Below are positions 1 through 7,684 of a DNA stretch of 12,488 nt, one piece after another; within the stretch, counting starts at the first letter, position 1, and the number at the start of each line of letters is the position of its first letter. The notes under the pieces were generated by a model, which did no database searches, was not told the origin of the DNA, and saw nothing but the letters and a program-made list of their open reading frames with translations. This DNA comes from Pseudomonadota bacterium (GTDB lineage Bacteria; Pseudomonadota; Gammaproteobacteria; Burkholderiales; Burkholderiaceae_B). The translations under genes and the position numbers were made by a program. The stretch lies in NCBI GenBank assembly GCA_023388835.1, contig JAEWFK010000072.1:1-12488 (forward strand), given 5' to 3'.

Positions 1-2708
1 TCCTTGTCCAGGCGCGCCCGTTCCGCGGCGACGTCGATTTCGATATGCAGCATGAGTTCGGTGCTGCCCACCACCTGCACGGGGGCGCCGAGCTGCGGGA
101 GTTTTTCCACAAGCTCGACCTCGCTCAGCCGGGCCAGCGACTTCAGGTAATCGCGGTTGCGGCCGAGCACGTCGCGGTCGCCCTGCGCGATCAACGGTAC
201 GCGTTGGGCCGGGGAAATGTTCATTTCTCCACGCAACGCGCGGACGGCTTCCACCTGCGCCTTGAGCTCTGCCACTTGTGATTCCGCAACGGCATCGATG
301 GCTTCCGCCTGGCTGCGCGGGTAGGGCTGCACGCTGATGCTGGTCTCCTCGTGAGCCGAGCGCTTGCCTGCAACAACGGACACTTTCTGCCAGAGCTCTT
401 CGGTGATGAAGGGAATGATGGGGTGAGCCAGTCGCAACACGGCTTCGAGCACGCGAATCAGGCTGCGGCGTGTGCCCAGTTGCTGAGCGGGCGTGCCGTT
501 CTGCAGCTGCACCTTGGCGAGTTCCACATACCAGTCGCAGTACTCATCCCAGACGAAGTGATAAATGGCGTTGGCGATGTTGTCGAAGCGGTAGTCGGCG
601 AAGCCTCGCTCCACGTCGGCTTCCAGGCGCTGCAGCTGGCTGATGATCCAGCGGTCGGCGAAGGACAGCTCTGCCGTGATCGTGGCGCCGCCCTGCACGA
701 TGGTCTCTTCCGCCAGGGCATGCCCTTCGGTGTTCATGAGCACATAGCGAGTGGCGTTCCACAGCTTATTGCAGAAGTTGCGATAGCCTTCGCAGCGCTT
801 GAGGTCAAAGTTGATGTTGCGGCCCAGCGTGGCGTAGGCGGCCATGGTGAAGCGGAGCGCATCGGTGCCGTAGGCGGGGATGCCTTGCGGGTAGTCCTTG
901 CGCGTCTTCTTGCGGATGCTTTCCGCCTGCTTCGGATTCATCAGGCCGGAACTGCGTTTTTCGAGCAGCGTTTCAAGGCTGACCCCGTCGATGAGATCCA
1001 CCGGATCGATGGTGTTGCCCTTCGACTTGCTCATTTTCTTGCCTTCCATGTCGCACACGAGTCCGTGCACGTAGACATCGCGGAAGGGAACCTGACCGGT
1101 CATGTGCATGCTCATCATGACCATGCGGGCGACCCAGAAGAAGATGATGTCGAAGCCCGTGACCAGCACATTCGACGGCAGATAGCGCTGGAGCTCAGCG
1201 GTGTTCTCAGGCCAGCCCAGATCGGTGAAGGGCACGAGGGCGGATGAAAACCAGGTGTCCAGGACATCTTCATCGCGGCGCAGCGGGCCGGTGATGCCGG
1301 CGGCTGCGGCCTTTTCGCGTGCTTCTTCTTCGTTGCGGGCGACAATAATCCGGCCGTTTTGCGCGTACCAGGCGGGAATCTGGTGGCCCCACCAGAGTTG
1401 GCGCGAAATGCACCAGTCCTGGATGTTGTTCAGCCACTGATTGTAGGTCGTCGTCCAGTTCTCGGGATGGAAGCGGATGCGACCGTCGGCCACGACCTCG
1501 AGGGCGACGTCGGTGATGCTCTTGCCGGGATGCAGGCTGTCGGCGGGCGCCGCTTTGCTCATGGCGACGAACCACTGGTCGGTCAGCATGGGCTCGATAG
1601 CGGTTCCCGTGCGATCGCCGCGCGGCACCATCAGCTTGTGGGGCTTGACGCTCTGCAGCACGCCCAGCGCTTCAAGGTCGGCCACCACGCGTTTGCGCGC
1701 TTCGAAGCGGTCCAGCCCCTGATAGGCGGCCGGCGCGTTCTCATTGATGTGGGCGTCCAGCGTCAGGATGCTGATGCTCTTCAGACCGTGGCGCTGGCCC
1801 ACGGCATAGTCATTGAAGTCGTGGGCCGGCGTGACCTTGACCACGCCCGTACCGAATTCGCGGTCGACGTAGTCGTCCGCGATGATGGGGATTTCGCGGT
1901 TCACCAGCGGCAGAACAACCGTACGGCCGATCAGGTGGGCATAGCGCTCATCTTCGGGATGGACCATGACGGCCACGTCGCCCAGCATGGTCTCAGGCCG
2001 GGTGGTGGCCACTACCAGGGCGTCGACGCCATCTGTGGGTTCAGCCAGCGGGTAGCGAATCTCCCACATGCTGCCGTCTTCTTCTTCGCTGACGACTTCA
2101 AGGTCGGACACGGCCGTGCCCAGAACCGGATCCCAGTTCACCAGCCGCTTGCCGCGATAGATGAGCCCCTGCTCGTACAGGCGCACGAAGACTTCGGCCA
2201 CCCCGCGCGACAGGTTGGAATCCATGGTGAAGTATTCGAGGTCCCAGTCGCATGACGCCCCCAGGCGCCGGAACTGGCGGGTGATGGCGCCCCCGGATTT
2301 CTCCTTCCATTCCCAGACTTTCTCCAGGAATTTCTCGCGGCCCAGATCGTGACGCGAGATCTTTTGAGCGTCGAGCTGGCGCTCCACGATGATTTGCGTG
2401 GCGATGCCGGCGTGGTCGGTGCCGGGTATCAGGGCCGTGTCGTCGCCGCGCATGCGATGGTAGCGTGCCAGGCCGTCCATGATGGTCTGGTTGAACGCGT
2501 GGCCCATGTGCAGGGTGCCGGTGACGTTGGGCGGCGGGAACTGGATGACGAAAGGCCGGCTCTCAGCGCCTTGGGGCGGCTGGACATGCTGGCCGGCACG
2601 GAAGTGGCCGCTGTCTTCCCACTTTGCATACCAGCGGGATTCGATTTCCTGGGGTTCAAAACTCTTGGAAAGCAGGTCGGAGGAGGTCGGTTCGTTCTGG
2701 ATCGTCAT
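1..2708 (-). CDS. valS: Valyl-tRNA synthetase (ValRS), C-terminus cut by window edge
   Basis: Cytoplasmic class I aminoacyl-tRNA synthetase that charges tRNA-Val with valine and edits mischarged threonine. The frame is open for 902 codons from ATG 2708-2706 to base 3 with no stop, so the gene continues past the left edge; the family is about 950 residues, so about 50 are missing. Seen in the translation: the ATP-binding HIGH motif as HMGH at residues 67-70 within PPPNVTGTLHMGH, the ValRS signature GTDHAGIATQ at 96-105, the editing-domain motif ATTRPETMLGD, the tryptophan-rich CISRQLWWGHQIPAWY segment, DTWFSS, and KMSKS at about 558-562 (nt 1023-1037). The visible C-terminal end, rich in Glu, Arg and Ala (IDVAAERARLDK), matches the start of the coiled-coil tRNA arm. 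No good Shine-Dalgarno precedes the ATG; the start is chosen because MTIQNEP followed by the FEP..IE.RWY.KWE segment is where family members begin. It is divergent from ndk. Confidence 0.97.
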   Translation of the reverse strand, partial: MTIQNEPTSSDLLSKSFEPQEIESRWYAKWEDSGHFRAGQHVQPPQGAESRPFVIQFPPPNVTGTLHMGHAFNQTIMDGLARYHRMRGDDTALIPGTDHAGIATQIIVERQLDAQKISRHDLGREKFLEKVWEWKEKSGGAITRQFRRLGASCDWDLEYFTMDSNLSRGVAEVFVRLYEQGLIYRGKRLVNWDPVLGTAVSDLEVVSEEEDGSMWEIRYPLAEPTDGVDALVVATTRPETMLGDVAVMVHPEDERYAHLIGRTVVLPLVNREIPIIADDYVDREFGTGVVKVTPAHDFNDYAVGQRHGLKSISILTLDAHINENAPAAYQGLDRFEARKRVVADLEALGVLQSVKPHKLMVPRGDRTGTAIEPMLTDQWFVAMSKAAPADSLHPGKSITDVALEVVADGRIRFHPENWTTTYNQWLNNIQDWCISRQLWWGHQIPAWYAQNGRIIVARNEEEAREKAAAAGITGPLRRDEDVLDTWFSSALVPFTDLGWPENTAELQRYLPSNVLVTGFDIIFFWVARMVMMSMHMTGQVPFRDVYVHGLVCDMEGKKMSKSKGNTIDPVDLIDGVSLETLLEKRSSGLMNPKQAESIRKKTRKDYPQGIPAYGTDALRFTMAAYATLGRNINFDLKRCEGYRNFCNKLWNATRYVLMNTEGHALAEETIVQGGATITAELSFADRWIISQLQRLEADVERGFADYRFDNIANAIYHFVWDEYCDWYVELAKVQLQNGTPAQQLGTRRSLIRVLEAVLRLAHPIIPFITEELWQKVSVVAGKRSAHEETSISVQPYPRSQAEAIDAVAESQVAELKAQVEAVRALRGEMNISPAQRVPLIAQGDRDVLGRNRDYLKSLARLSEVELVEKLPQLGAPVQVVGSTELMLHIEIDVAAERARLDK

Positions 2709-2723
2709 GGTTTAATGTTGGGA

Positions 2724-2783
2724 GGCATCGAATGCATGCCGGCGCACTGGCGCCGGGCGACGCGCTGCGCGCATGCTTATGCG
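2724..2783 (-). promoter_or_regulatory. Hairpin-rich 5' leader of valS
   Basis: The region just upstream of valS holds three perfect inverted repeats. One is 2770-2783 (5-bp stem CGCAT/ATGCG, loop of 4). The second is 2739-2756 (7-bp stem CCGGCGC/GCGCCGG, loop of 4). The third is 2724-2740 (5-bp stem GGCAT/ATGCC, loop of 7), which shares two bases with the second, so those two would compete. On the valS transcript none is followed by a U-run, so they do not look like intrinsic terminators. A role in control of valS is inference only; high GC alone produces some hairpins. Confidence 0.35.
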
Positions 2784-2793
2784 GGATCACCCT

Positions 2794-2801
2794 ATTTTAT
2801 A
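2794..2801 (-). promoter_or_regulatory. Possible -10 element for valS
   Basis: The most AT-rich patch upstream of valS reads TATAAAAT on the minus strand, giving TATAAA or TAAAAT, each 5 of 6 to the sigma70 -10 consensus. No convincing -35 hexamer lies 16-18 bp further upstream, so this is only a candidate. If used, the leader would be about 80 nt and would carry the hairpins described for 2724-2783. Confidence 0.22.
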
Positions 2802-2831
2802 TGGAGTGGCGCGCACGGGGCGTGGTAAAAT
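2802..2831 (+). promoter_or_regulatory. Candidate sigma70 promoter for ndk
   Basis: TAAAAT at 2826-2831 matches the -10 consensus at 5 of 6 positions. A weak -35 (TGGAGT, 3 of 6) lies at 2802-2807 with an 18-bp spacer. It is the best-placed -10 in the divergent region and would give a leader of roughly 125 nt before the ndk ATG. This is a pattern match only. Confidence 0.32.
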
Positions 2832-2963
2832 GCCCGGTTATCGTGAGCGGCGCCGAAGTGCTTGTTTTCATTCAGGATTCCTTCCCGAAGATTCTTGTTA
2901 AGCCTGCCTGCGCCCTGCCTTGCGCCCGCTTTGCAACCCCTAATCCAACTGAACGGAAATCAA

Positions 2964-3389
2964 ATGGCTATTGAACGCACCCTTTCCATCATCAAGCCCG
3001 ATGCAGTCGCCAAGAACGCGATCGGCCAGATCGTCGCCCGCTTCGAACAAGCCGGCCTGAAGGTCGTTGCCGCACGTCTGATGCAGCTTTCGCGCACTGA
3101 TGCGGAGCGTTTCTACGCCGTTCACAAAGAGCGTCCCTTCTTCAAGGACCTGGTCGAGTTCATGATCTCCGGCCCGGTGTTCGTGCAGGCGCTCGAAGGT
3201 GAGAACGCCATCGCCAAGAATCGCGAACTGATGGGTGCGACCGACCCCAAGAAGGCCGAGCCGGGCACCATCCGCGCCGACTTCGCCGACAGCATCGACG
3301 CCAATGCCGTGCATGGCTCCGACGCTCCTGAAACCGCTGCCGTGGAAATCGCTTTCTTCTTCCCGGAAAGCAATATCCACAGCCGTTAA
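2964..3389 (+). CDS. ndk: Nucleoside diphosphate kinase
   Basis: Cytosolic enzyme that moves the gamma-phosphate from ATP to other (d)NDPs through a phosphohistidine, balancing NTP pools. The protein is 141 residues, the usual bacterial length. It opens with the family pattern ERTLSIIKPDAV (Lys11 in the active site) and carries the catalytic histidine in NAVHGSDAPE (His117), followed by AVEIAFFFPE. The start at ATG 2964 is chosen because it gives the canonical MAIERT N-terminus. An in-frame TTG at 2862 would add 34 residues that look like translated leader. The ribosome site is weak (GGAAA about 5 nt upstream). ndk directly upstream of rlmN is a conserved pairing in many proteobacteria. The 45-bp gap to rlmN shows no terminator, so the two genes may be co-transcribed. 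Confidence 0.98.
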   Translation: MAIERTLSIIKPDAVAKNAIGQIVARFEQAGLKVVAARLMQLSRTDAERFYAVHKERPFFKDLVEFMISGPVFVQALEGENAIAKNRELMGATDPKKAEPGTIRADFADSIDANAVHGSDAPETAAVEIAFFFPESNIHSR

Positions 3390-3434
3390 TCCTCCAAAGC
3401 CAGGCCGCGCCAGCCCGCGCGCCTCAAGATCGCC

Positions 3435-4586
3435 ATGCCTACCGTTGTCTCTCGCCCCAATCTGCTCGGACTGGATACCGCCGCACTGACCGCCCTGGTG
3501 GCGGAGTGGGGCGGCAAGCCTTTCCGGGCGAAACAGCTCCAGCGCTGGGTCCACCAGCGTGGGGTCGCCGACTTCGATGACATGACCGATCTGGCGCGCG
3601 ACTTCCGCGGCATGCTGAATGATCGCTGTCTGGTTGCCGCTCCGCCGGTCTCCACCCAGCACATTTCCACCGACGGCACGCGCAAGTGGCTGTTTGACGT
3701 CGGCATGGGAAACGCGGTGGAAACCGTCTTCATCCCCGAAGACGATCGCGGCACGCTGTGCATTTCGAGCCAGGCGGGCTGCACCGTTGCATGCCCCTTC
3801 TGTTCCACGGGCTACCAAGGCTTCAATCGCAACCTCAGCACGGCCGAGATCATCGGCCAGTTATGGCACGCGCGTCGCGAACTCCAGCAAGACCTGGCGT
3901 CGGCCCGGCTGCCCGGCGGGGAACTCGCCGCGCCGGAACGCGTCGTCAGCAATGTCGTCATGATGGGCATGGGCGAACCCCTGCTCAACTATGACCAAGT
4001 GCTCGGTGCGCTGAAGCTCATGCTCGACGACAATGCCTACGGGCTGTCGCGCCGTCGGGTCACGGTATCCACGTCGGGCGTGGTACCCATGATGGACCGG
4101 CTCGCGCGCGATTGTCCGGTTGCGCTGGCAGTATCGCTGCATGCGCCCAACGACGAACTTCGCGACCGCCTGGTGCCGCTGAACCGCAAGCACCCCTTGC
4201 GTGAGCTGCTCGATGCCTGCAACCGCTACCTCGAACACGCGCCGCGCGACTTCATCACCTTCGAATACATCATGCTCGACGGCATCAACGACGCCGACGA
4301 GCACGCAAAGCAGCTCATCGAGATCGCACAGCAGGTGCGCTGCAAATTCAACCTGATTCCCTTCAACCCGTTTCCGCAGTCGGGTTTGAAGCGTTCGCCC
4401 CAGCATCGGGTGCGGCTGTTTGCCCAGATCCTCATGGACGCCGGCGTGGTCACGACCGTGCGCAAGACGCGTGGCGACGACATTGCCGCGGCTTGCGGCC
4501 AGCTCGCCGGCGACGTCAAGGACCGCACGCGCATCGAGCAGCGTCTGCCGAATCGGGCCGCCATAGACATCAAGGAGCATGGATGA
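3435..4586 (+). CDS. rlmN: Dual-specificity 23S rRNA/tRNA adenine-C2 methyltransferase RlmN
   Basis: Radical-SAM enzyme that methylates C2 of A2503 in 23S rRNA and A37 of some tRNAs, tuning translational accuracy. It is 383 residues, against 384 for the E. coli protein. The [4Fe-4S] cluster motif is C116-x3-C120-x2-C123 (CTVACPFC). The two further cysteines that form the methylation relay in this family are visible as C109 (in TLCISSQ) and C354 (in AAACGQLAGD). The GMGEP loop that helps bind SAM is at 178-182, and VETVFIPE at 95-102 holds the conserved glutamate. The C-terminal TVRKTRGDDI is typical of RlmN. All catalytic residues are present, so it should be active. The Cfr resistance paralogue is unlikely given the near-full match to RlmN features and the ndk context. 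The start has only a weak AAG-type ribosome site. The stop overlaps the next start by 4 bp (ATGA). Confidence 0.97.
   Translation: MPTVVSRPNLLGLDTAALTALVAEWGGKPFRAKQLQRWVHQRGVADFDDMTDLARDFRGMLNDRCLVAAPPVSTQHISTDGTRKWLFDVGMGNAVETVFIPEDDRGTLCISSQAGCTVACPFCSTGYQGFNRNLSTAEIIGQLWHARRELQQDLASARLPGGELAAPERVVSNVVMMGMGEPLLNYDQVLGALKLMLDDNAYGLSRRRVTVSTSGVVPMMDRLARDCPVALAVSLHAPNDELRDRLVPLNRKHPLRELLDACNRYLEHAPRDFITFEYIMLDGINDADEHAKQLIEIAQQVRCKFNLIPFNPFPQSGLKRSPQHRVRLFAQILMDAGVVTTVRKTRGDDIAAACGQLAGDVKDRTRIEQRLPNRAAIDIKEHG
4572..4577 (+). promoter_or_regulatory. Shine-Dalgarno AAGGAG fixing the rodZ-like start
   Basis: AAGGAG lies inside the last codons of rlmN, 5 nt before ATG 4583. It supports that ATG over the upstream in-frame start at 4493, which would read through rlmN coding sequence and adds an Arg-rich, out-of-frame-looking extension. 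Confidence 0.75.
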
Positions 4587-5104
4587 CTCAACCCTTGCTG
4601 AAGGAAGAAAAACAAGAAGACGTCCCGGCATCGGTGGCGGTCCCCGCTGCGACGGGTATTGGAACGACCTTGCGCAGCATGCGCGAGGCGCGCCGGATAT
4701 CCCCCAGCGAAGCTTCACAACGGCTCAAGTACTCGGTCCGACAGATTCAGGCCCTGGAGTCCGAGGACTGGTCCCGGCTGCCCGCGGGCGTGGCCCTGCG
4801 GGGCTTCGTGCGCAACTACGCGCGATATCTGGAAGCCGACGTGGAATCCGTGCTCGTTCTTCTGGACAATCAGATCGGGCCGACCGCGCCGCGCAATATC
4901 ATGTCGGCGCCGGGCGTATCGGCTTCCATGGGCGCGAGCGCCGAACTCCCTGTGGCGGCCGAAACCTCGCACCGGCCCTGGGGTTGGTTTCTCATCATTC
5001 TGGCACTTTTGCTCATCGCCGCCTTCTATGCGGTTGATCGTGGCTGGGTGCCGGAATCCTGGCTGATCTTCGACTGGCTCAAGGCCATTGCGAACAATGA
5101 GTGA
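4583..5104 (+). CDS. RodZ-like membrane helix-turn-helix protein, short form
   Basis: A 173-residue bitopic protein. Residues about 27-92 form a RodZ-type helix-turn-helix (GTTLRSMREARRISPSEA, then RLKYSVRQIQALESEDW and the characteristic ALRGFVRNYARYL). A loose Ala/Ser/Pro linker follows at about 100-130, then one strong membrane helix at about 133-151 (WGWFLIILALLLIAAFYAV). Only about 22 residues follow the helix. E. coli RodZ, which links MreB to the rod-shape machinery through its HTH, is about 337 residues with a periplasmic beta-domain that is absent here. The position between rlmN and ispG is that of rodZ in many proteobacteria. The family and topology are therefore well supported, while a cytoskeletal role is inferred. 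It overlaps rlmN by 4 bp and ispG by 8 bp. No frameshift is evident: the gene ends in frame right at ispG, so it looks like a naturally short form and not a broken gene. Confidence 0.88.
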   Translation: MTQPLLKEEKQEDVPASVAVPAATGIGTTLRSMREARRISPSEASQRLKYSVRQIQALESEDWSRLPAGVALRGFVRNYARYLEADVESVLVLLDNQIGPTAPRNIMSAPGVSASMGASAELPVAAETSHRPWGWFLIILALLLIAAFYAVDRGWVPESWLIFDWLKAIANNE

Positions 5105-6398
5105 CACCCTCGTCCAGGCGGCGACGCCTTCCATCGTGGGCGCCGCCGCCAAGCGTCCGACACGCCGCGCCCTGGTGCGTTGGGGCGATCGGGTCGTGCA
5201 TATCGGCGGCGATGCGCCTGTGGTCGTGCAATCCATGACCAATACCGATACGGCCGACGCCATCGGCACGGCGATTCAGGTAAAGGAGCTCGCCATGGCC
5301 GGCTCCGAGCTCGTGCGCATTACGGTCAATACGCCGGAAGCCGCTGCGGCCGTGCCCGCCATACGCGAACAGCTCGATCGCATGGGCGTCGATACCCCTC
5401 TGGTCGGCGACTTCCATTTCAACGGACACAAGCTGCTCACCCAGTTTCCCGAATGCGCGCAGGCGCTGTCCAAATACCGCATCAACCCCGGCAACGTGGG
5501 GGGGGGCAAGAAGCGCGAGGACAACTTCGCTCAGATGATCGAAGTGGCCTGCCGCCACGGCAAGCCGGTGCGCATCGGCGTGAACTGGGGCAGCCTCGAT
5601 CACGAGCTCATGGCCCGCATGATGGACGACAATTCCCGCCGTGCCCAGCCCTGGGAAGCGGCTGCGGTCATGCGTGATGCCCTGGTGACTTCCGCCATCG
5701 ACAACGCACGGCGCGCCGAAGCGCTGGGCCTGCCGCGCGATGCCATCATCCTGTCCTGCAAGGTCAGCCACGTACAGGATCTCATCACCGTCTACCGCGA
5801 CCTTTCCTCGCGCTGCGACTACCCATTGCACCTGGGCCTCACCGAAGCGGGCATGGGCAGCAAGGGCATCGTGGCCTCCACGGCCGCCCTGGCGGTCCTG
5901 CTGCAGGAAGGCATCGGCGACACCATACGTATTTCCCTCACGCCGGAACCGGGCGGCGATCGCAGTCGTGAAGTCATCGTGGCGCAGGAGATCCTGCAGT
6001 GCATGGGCCTGCGCGCCTTCACGCCCATGGTGGTGGCTTGTCCCGGCTGCGGGCGGACCAGCAGCACCTTCTTCCAGGAACTGGCTGACAGCATCCAATC
6101 CTTCCTGCGTCGCCAGATGCCTATCTGGAAGACGCGCTATCCCGGCGTCGAGAGCATGAATGTGGCCGTCATGGGCTGCGTTGTGAACGGGCCCGGCGAA
6201 AGCCGCCATGCCGACATCGGCATCAGCCTGCCCGGCACGGGCGAGGTCCCCGCGGCACCGGTCTTCGTCGATGGCGAGCGCACTGTCACCCTGAAGGGCG
6301 ACACCATCGCGCTCGAGTTTCAGAAGATCGTGGAAGATTACGTCGAGCGCCGCTACGGGCTCGGCGCCACCGTTCAGAACCAAGCAGCAGAGTCATGA
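5097..6398 (+). CDS. ispG: 4-hydroxy-3-methylbut-2-enyl diphosphate synthase (flavodoxin/ferredoxin type)
   Basis: Iron-sulfur enzyme of the non-mevalonate (MEP) pathway; it converts methylerythritol cyclodiphosphate to HMBPP for isoprenoid synthesis in the cytosol. The protein is 433 residues from ATG 5097. This is longer than the roughly 370-residue E. coli enzyme, as is usual for the beta-proteobacterial form. Cluster ligands are C315 and C318 (VACPGCGRTSS) and C361 (MGCVVNGPGE), with the catalytic-site glutamate E368. The N-terminal TIM-barrel portion is seen in VVVQSMTNTDT and RINPGNVG. The start could also be TTG 5088, three codons earlier; ATG is preferred, but AAGG at 5081-5084 fits neither site ideally. 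It overlaps the rodZ-like gene by 8 bp and hisS by 4 bp (ATGA). A run of nine G (5498-5506) encodes the Gly residues after NPGNV. Confidence 0.97.
   Translation: MSDTLVQAATPSIVGAAAKRPTRRALVRWGDRVVHIGGDAPVVVQSMTNTDTADAIGTAIQVKELAMAGSELVRITVNTPEAAAAVPAIREQLDRMGVDTPLVGDFHFNGHKLLTQFPECAQALSKYRINPGNVGGGKKREDNFAQMIEVACRHGKPVRIGVNWGSLDHELMARMMDDNSRRAQPWEAAAVMRDALVTSAIDNARRAEALGLPRDAIILSCKVSHVQDLITVYRDLSSRCDYPLHLGLTEAGMGSKGIVASTAALAVLLQEGIGDTIRISLTPEPGGDRSREVIVAQEILQCMGLRAFTPMVVACPGCGRTSSTFFQELADSIQSFLRRQMPIWKTRYPGVESMNVAVMGCVVNGPGESRHADIGISLPGTGEVPAAPVFVDGERTVTLKGDTIALEFQKIVEDYVERRYGLGATVQNQAAES
5498..5506 (+). repeat. Nine-guanine homopolymer inside ispG
   Basis: Nine consecutive G residues span the end of a Val codon and three Gly codons in the RINPGNVGGGKKRED segment. 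It is in frame as given. Tracts of this length can slip in replication, but here it sits within a gene expected to be essential. Confidence 0.95.
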
Positions 6399-7684
6399 CC
6401 CAGTCATTCGAGAAAGTGCGTGCCCTCACGGGCATGAAGGACATCCTGCCTCACGAAAGCGGGGCATGGGAAGCGCTGGAGGCCATTGTGCGCGACTGGC
6501 TCGCTTCCTACGGCTATCGGAATATGCGCACGCCCGTGCTCGAACATACCCGCTTGTTCGCACGGGGCATTGGCGAAGTCACCGACATCGTTGAGAAAGA
6601 AATGTATTCCTTCCGCGATTCGCTGAACGACGACCAGCTCACCATGCGGCCCGAATTCACGGCGGGCATGGTCCGTGCGACCATTGAACACAATCTCTTG
6701 TATGACCGCCCGCAGCGCGTGTATTGCATGGGACCGGTGTTCCGCCACGAGCGCCCCCAACGCGGGCGCTATCGCCAGTTTCACCAGATCGACGTCGAAG
6801 CACTGGGTTTCCCCGGCCCGGACGTCGATTCCGAACTGATCCTGATGCTGGCCCGCCTGTGGAAGCGGCTGGGTCTCCAGGATATCCGCCTGGAGCTCAA
6901 TTCGCTGGGCCAGGCCGAAGAGCGCGCGGCTCACCGCCGGGCGCTGGTGGAGTATCTGGAGAAGCACATCGACGTGCTGGATGAAGAGGCGCGTCGCCGC
7001 ATGTACAGCAATCCCTTGCGCGTGCTCGATACCAAGAATGCCGCCATGCAGGACATGGCGAACGCCGCACCCCGGCTTTTCGACTTTCTCGGCGCCGAAT
7101 CGCTGGCACACTTCGAAGGCGTATGTGCGCGGCTGAAGGACGCCGGCATTGAATACCGTCTGAATCCTCGCCTGGTACGCGGGCTCGACTACTACAACCT
7201 GACCGTCTTCGAGTGGGTGACTGACCGCCTGGGCGCGCAGGGCACGGTGTGTGGCGGCGGGCGCTATGATGGTCTGCTCGATCTGCTGGGCGGCAAGCCG
7301 GCACCTGCCGTGGGCTTCGCCATCGGCATGGAGCGGTTGCTTGATCTCTGGCAGCAGTCCGGCGCCGAAACCGAGAGACCGGAATGCGACGTCTACGTCG
7401 TGCACCAGGGCGAGGACGCCCAGCGCCGTGCAGCCGTCTTGGCTGAAACACTGCGCGATGGGGGTCTGCGCGTATTGGTGCATGCGGGATCGTCGGGCTT
7501 CAAGTCCCAATTCAAACGCGCAGACGCCAGTGGGGCCCGGGCTGCACTGATCATCGGGCCGGACGAACTGGCGGCCGGCCAGGCTGCGTTGAAGTGGCTG
7601 CGTCTGCCGGAAGGCGATACCCGTCCCCAGCAGGAAACCGTGGCATTCGATGCGATCGCAGAAACACTGAAGACGAGGATGTAA
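6395..7684 (+). CDS. hisS: Histidyl-tRNA synthetase (HisRS)
   Basis: Class II aminoacyl-tRNA synthetase that charges tRNA-His with histidine; cytosolic, acts as a homodimer in this family. It is 429 residues (E. coli 424). The N-terminus has the usual GMKDILP. Motif 2 is VFRHERPQRGRYRQFHQ (about 115-131), the histidine-binding loop is LVRGLDYYNLTVFEW (260-274), CGGGRYDGL is at 286-294, and motif 3 is VGFAIGMERLL (306-316). A C-terminal anticodon-binding domain follows from about 330. Two segments depart from the E. coli text: the motif usually written RPEGTAG reads RPEFTAG (85-91), and the residues after FHQ read IDVEALG. The first ATG overlaps the ispG stop (ATGA). The stop TAA abuts the next ATG directly. 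Confidence 0.97.
   Translation: MTQSFEKVRALTGMKDILPHESGAWEALEAIVRDWLASYGYRNMRTPVLEHTRLFARGIGEVTDIVEKEMYSFRDSLNDDQLTMRPEFTAGMVRATIEHNLLYDRPQRVYCMGPVFRHERPQRGRYRQFHQIDVEALGFPGPDVDSELILMLARLWKRLGLQDIRLELNSLGQAEERAAHRRALVEYLEKHIDVLDEEARRRMYSNPLRVLDTKNAAMQDMANAAPRLFDFLGAESLAHFEGVCARLKDAGIEYRLNPRLVRGLDYYNLTVFEWVTDRLGAQGTVCGGGRYDGLLDLLGGKPAPAVGFAIGMERLLDLWQQSGAETERPECDVYVVHQGEDAQRRAAVLAETLRDGGLRVLVHAGSSGFKSQFKRADASGARAALIIGPDELAAGQAALKWLRLPEGDTRPQQETVAFDAIAETLKTRM

Noticed and set aside
351..2255. Two 298-codon plus-strand frames inside valS (351-1247 and 1359-2255)
   Set aside because: They lie fully antisense to the unmistakable ValRS coding sequence and show no family features.
2862..2963. In-frame upstream extension of ndk from a TTG
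   Set aside because: It adds 34 residues not seen in NDK proteins; ATG 2964 gives the standard 141-residue enzyme.
4493..4582. Upstream in-frame start for the rodZ-like gene
   Set aside because: The added Arg-rich residues come from out-of-frame rlmN sequence. AAGGAG at 4572-4577 points to ATG 4583.
5079..6383. A 434-codon minus-strand frame antisense to ispG
   Set aside because: It mirrors ispG exactly, has no recognisable motif and is a codon-bias shadow.
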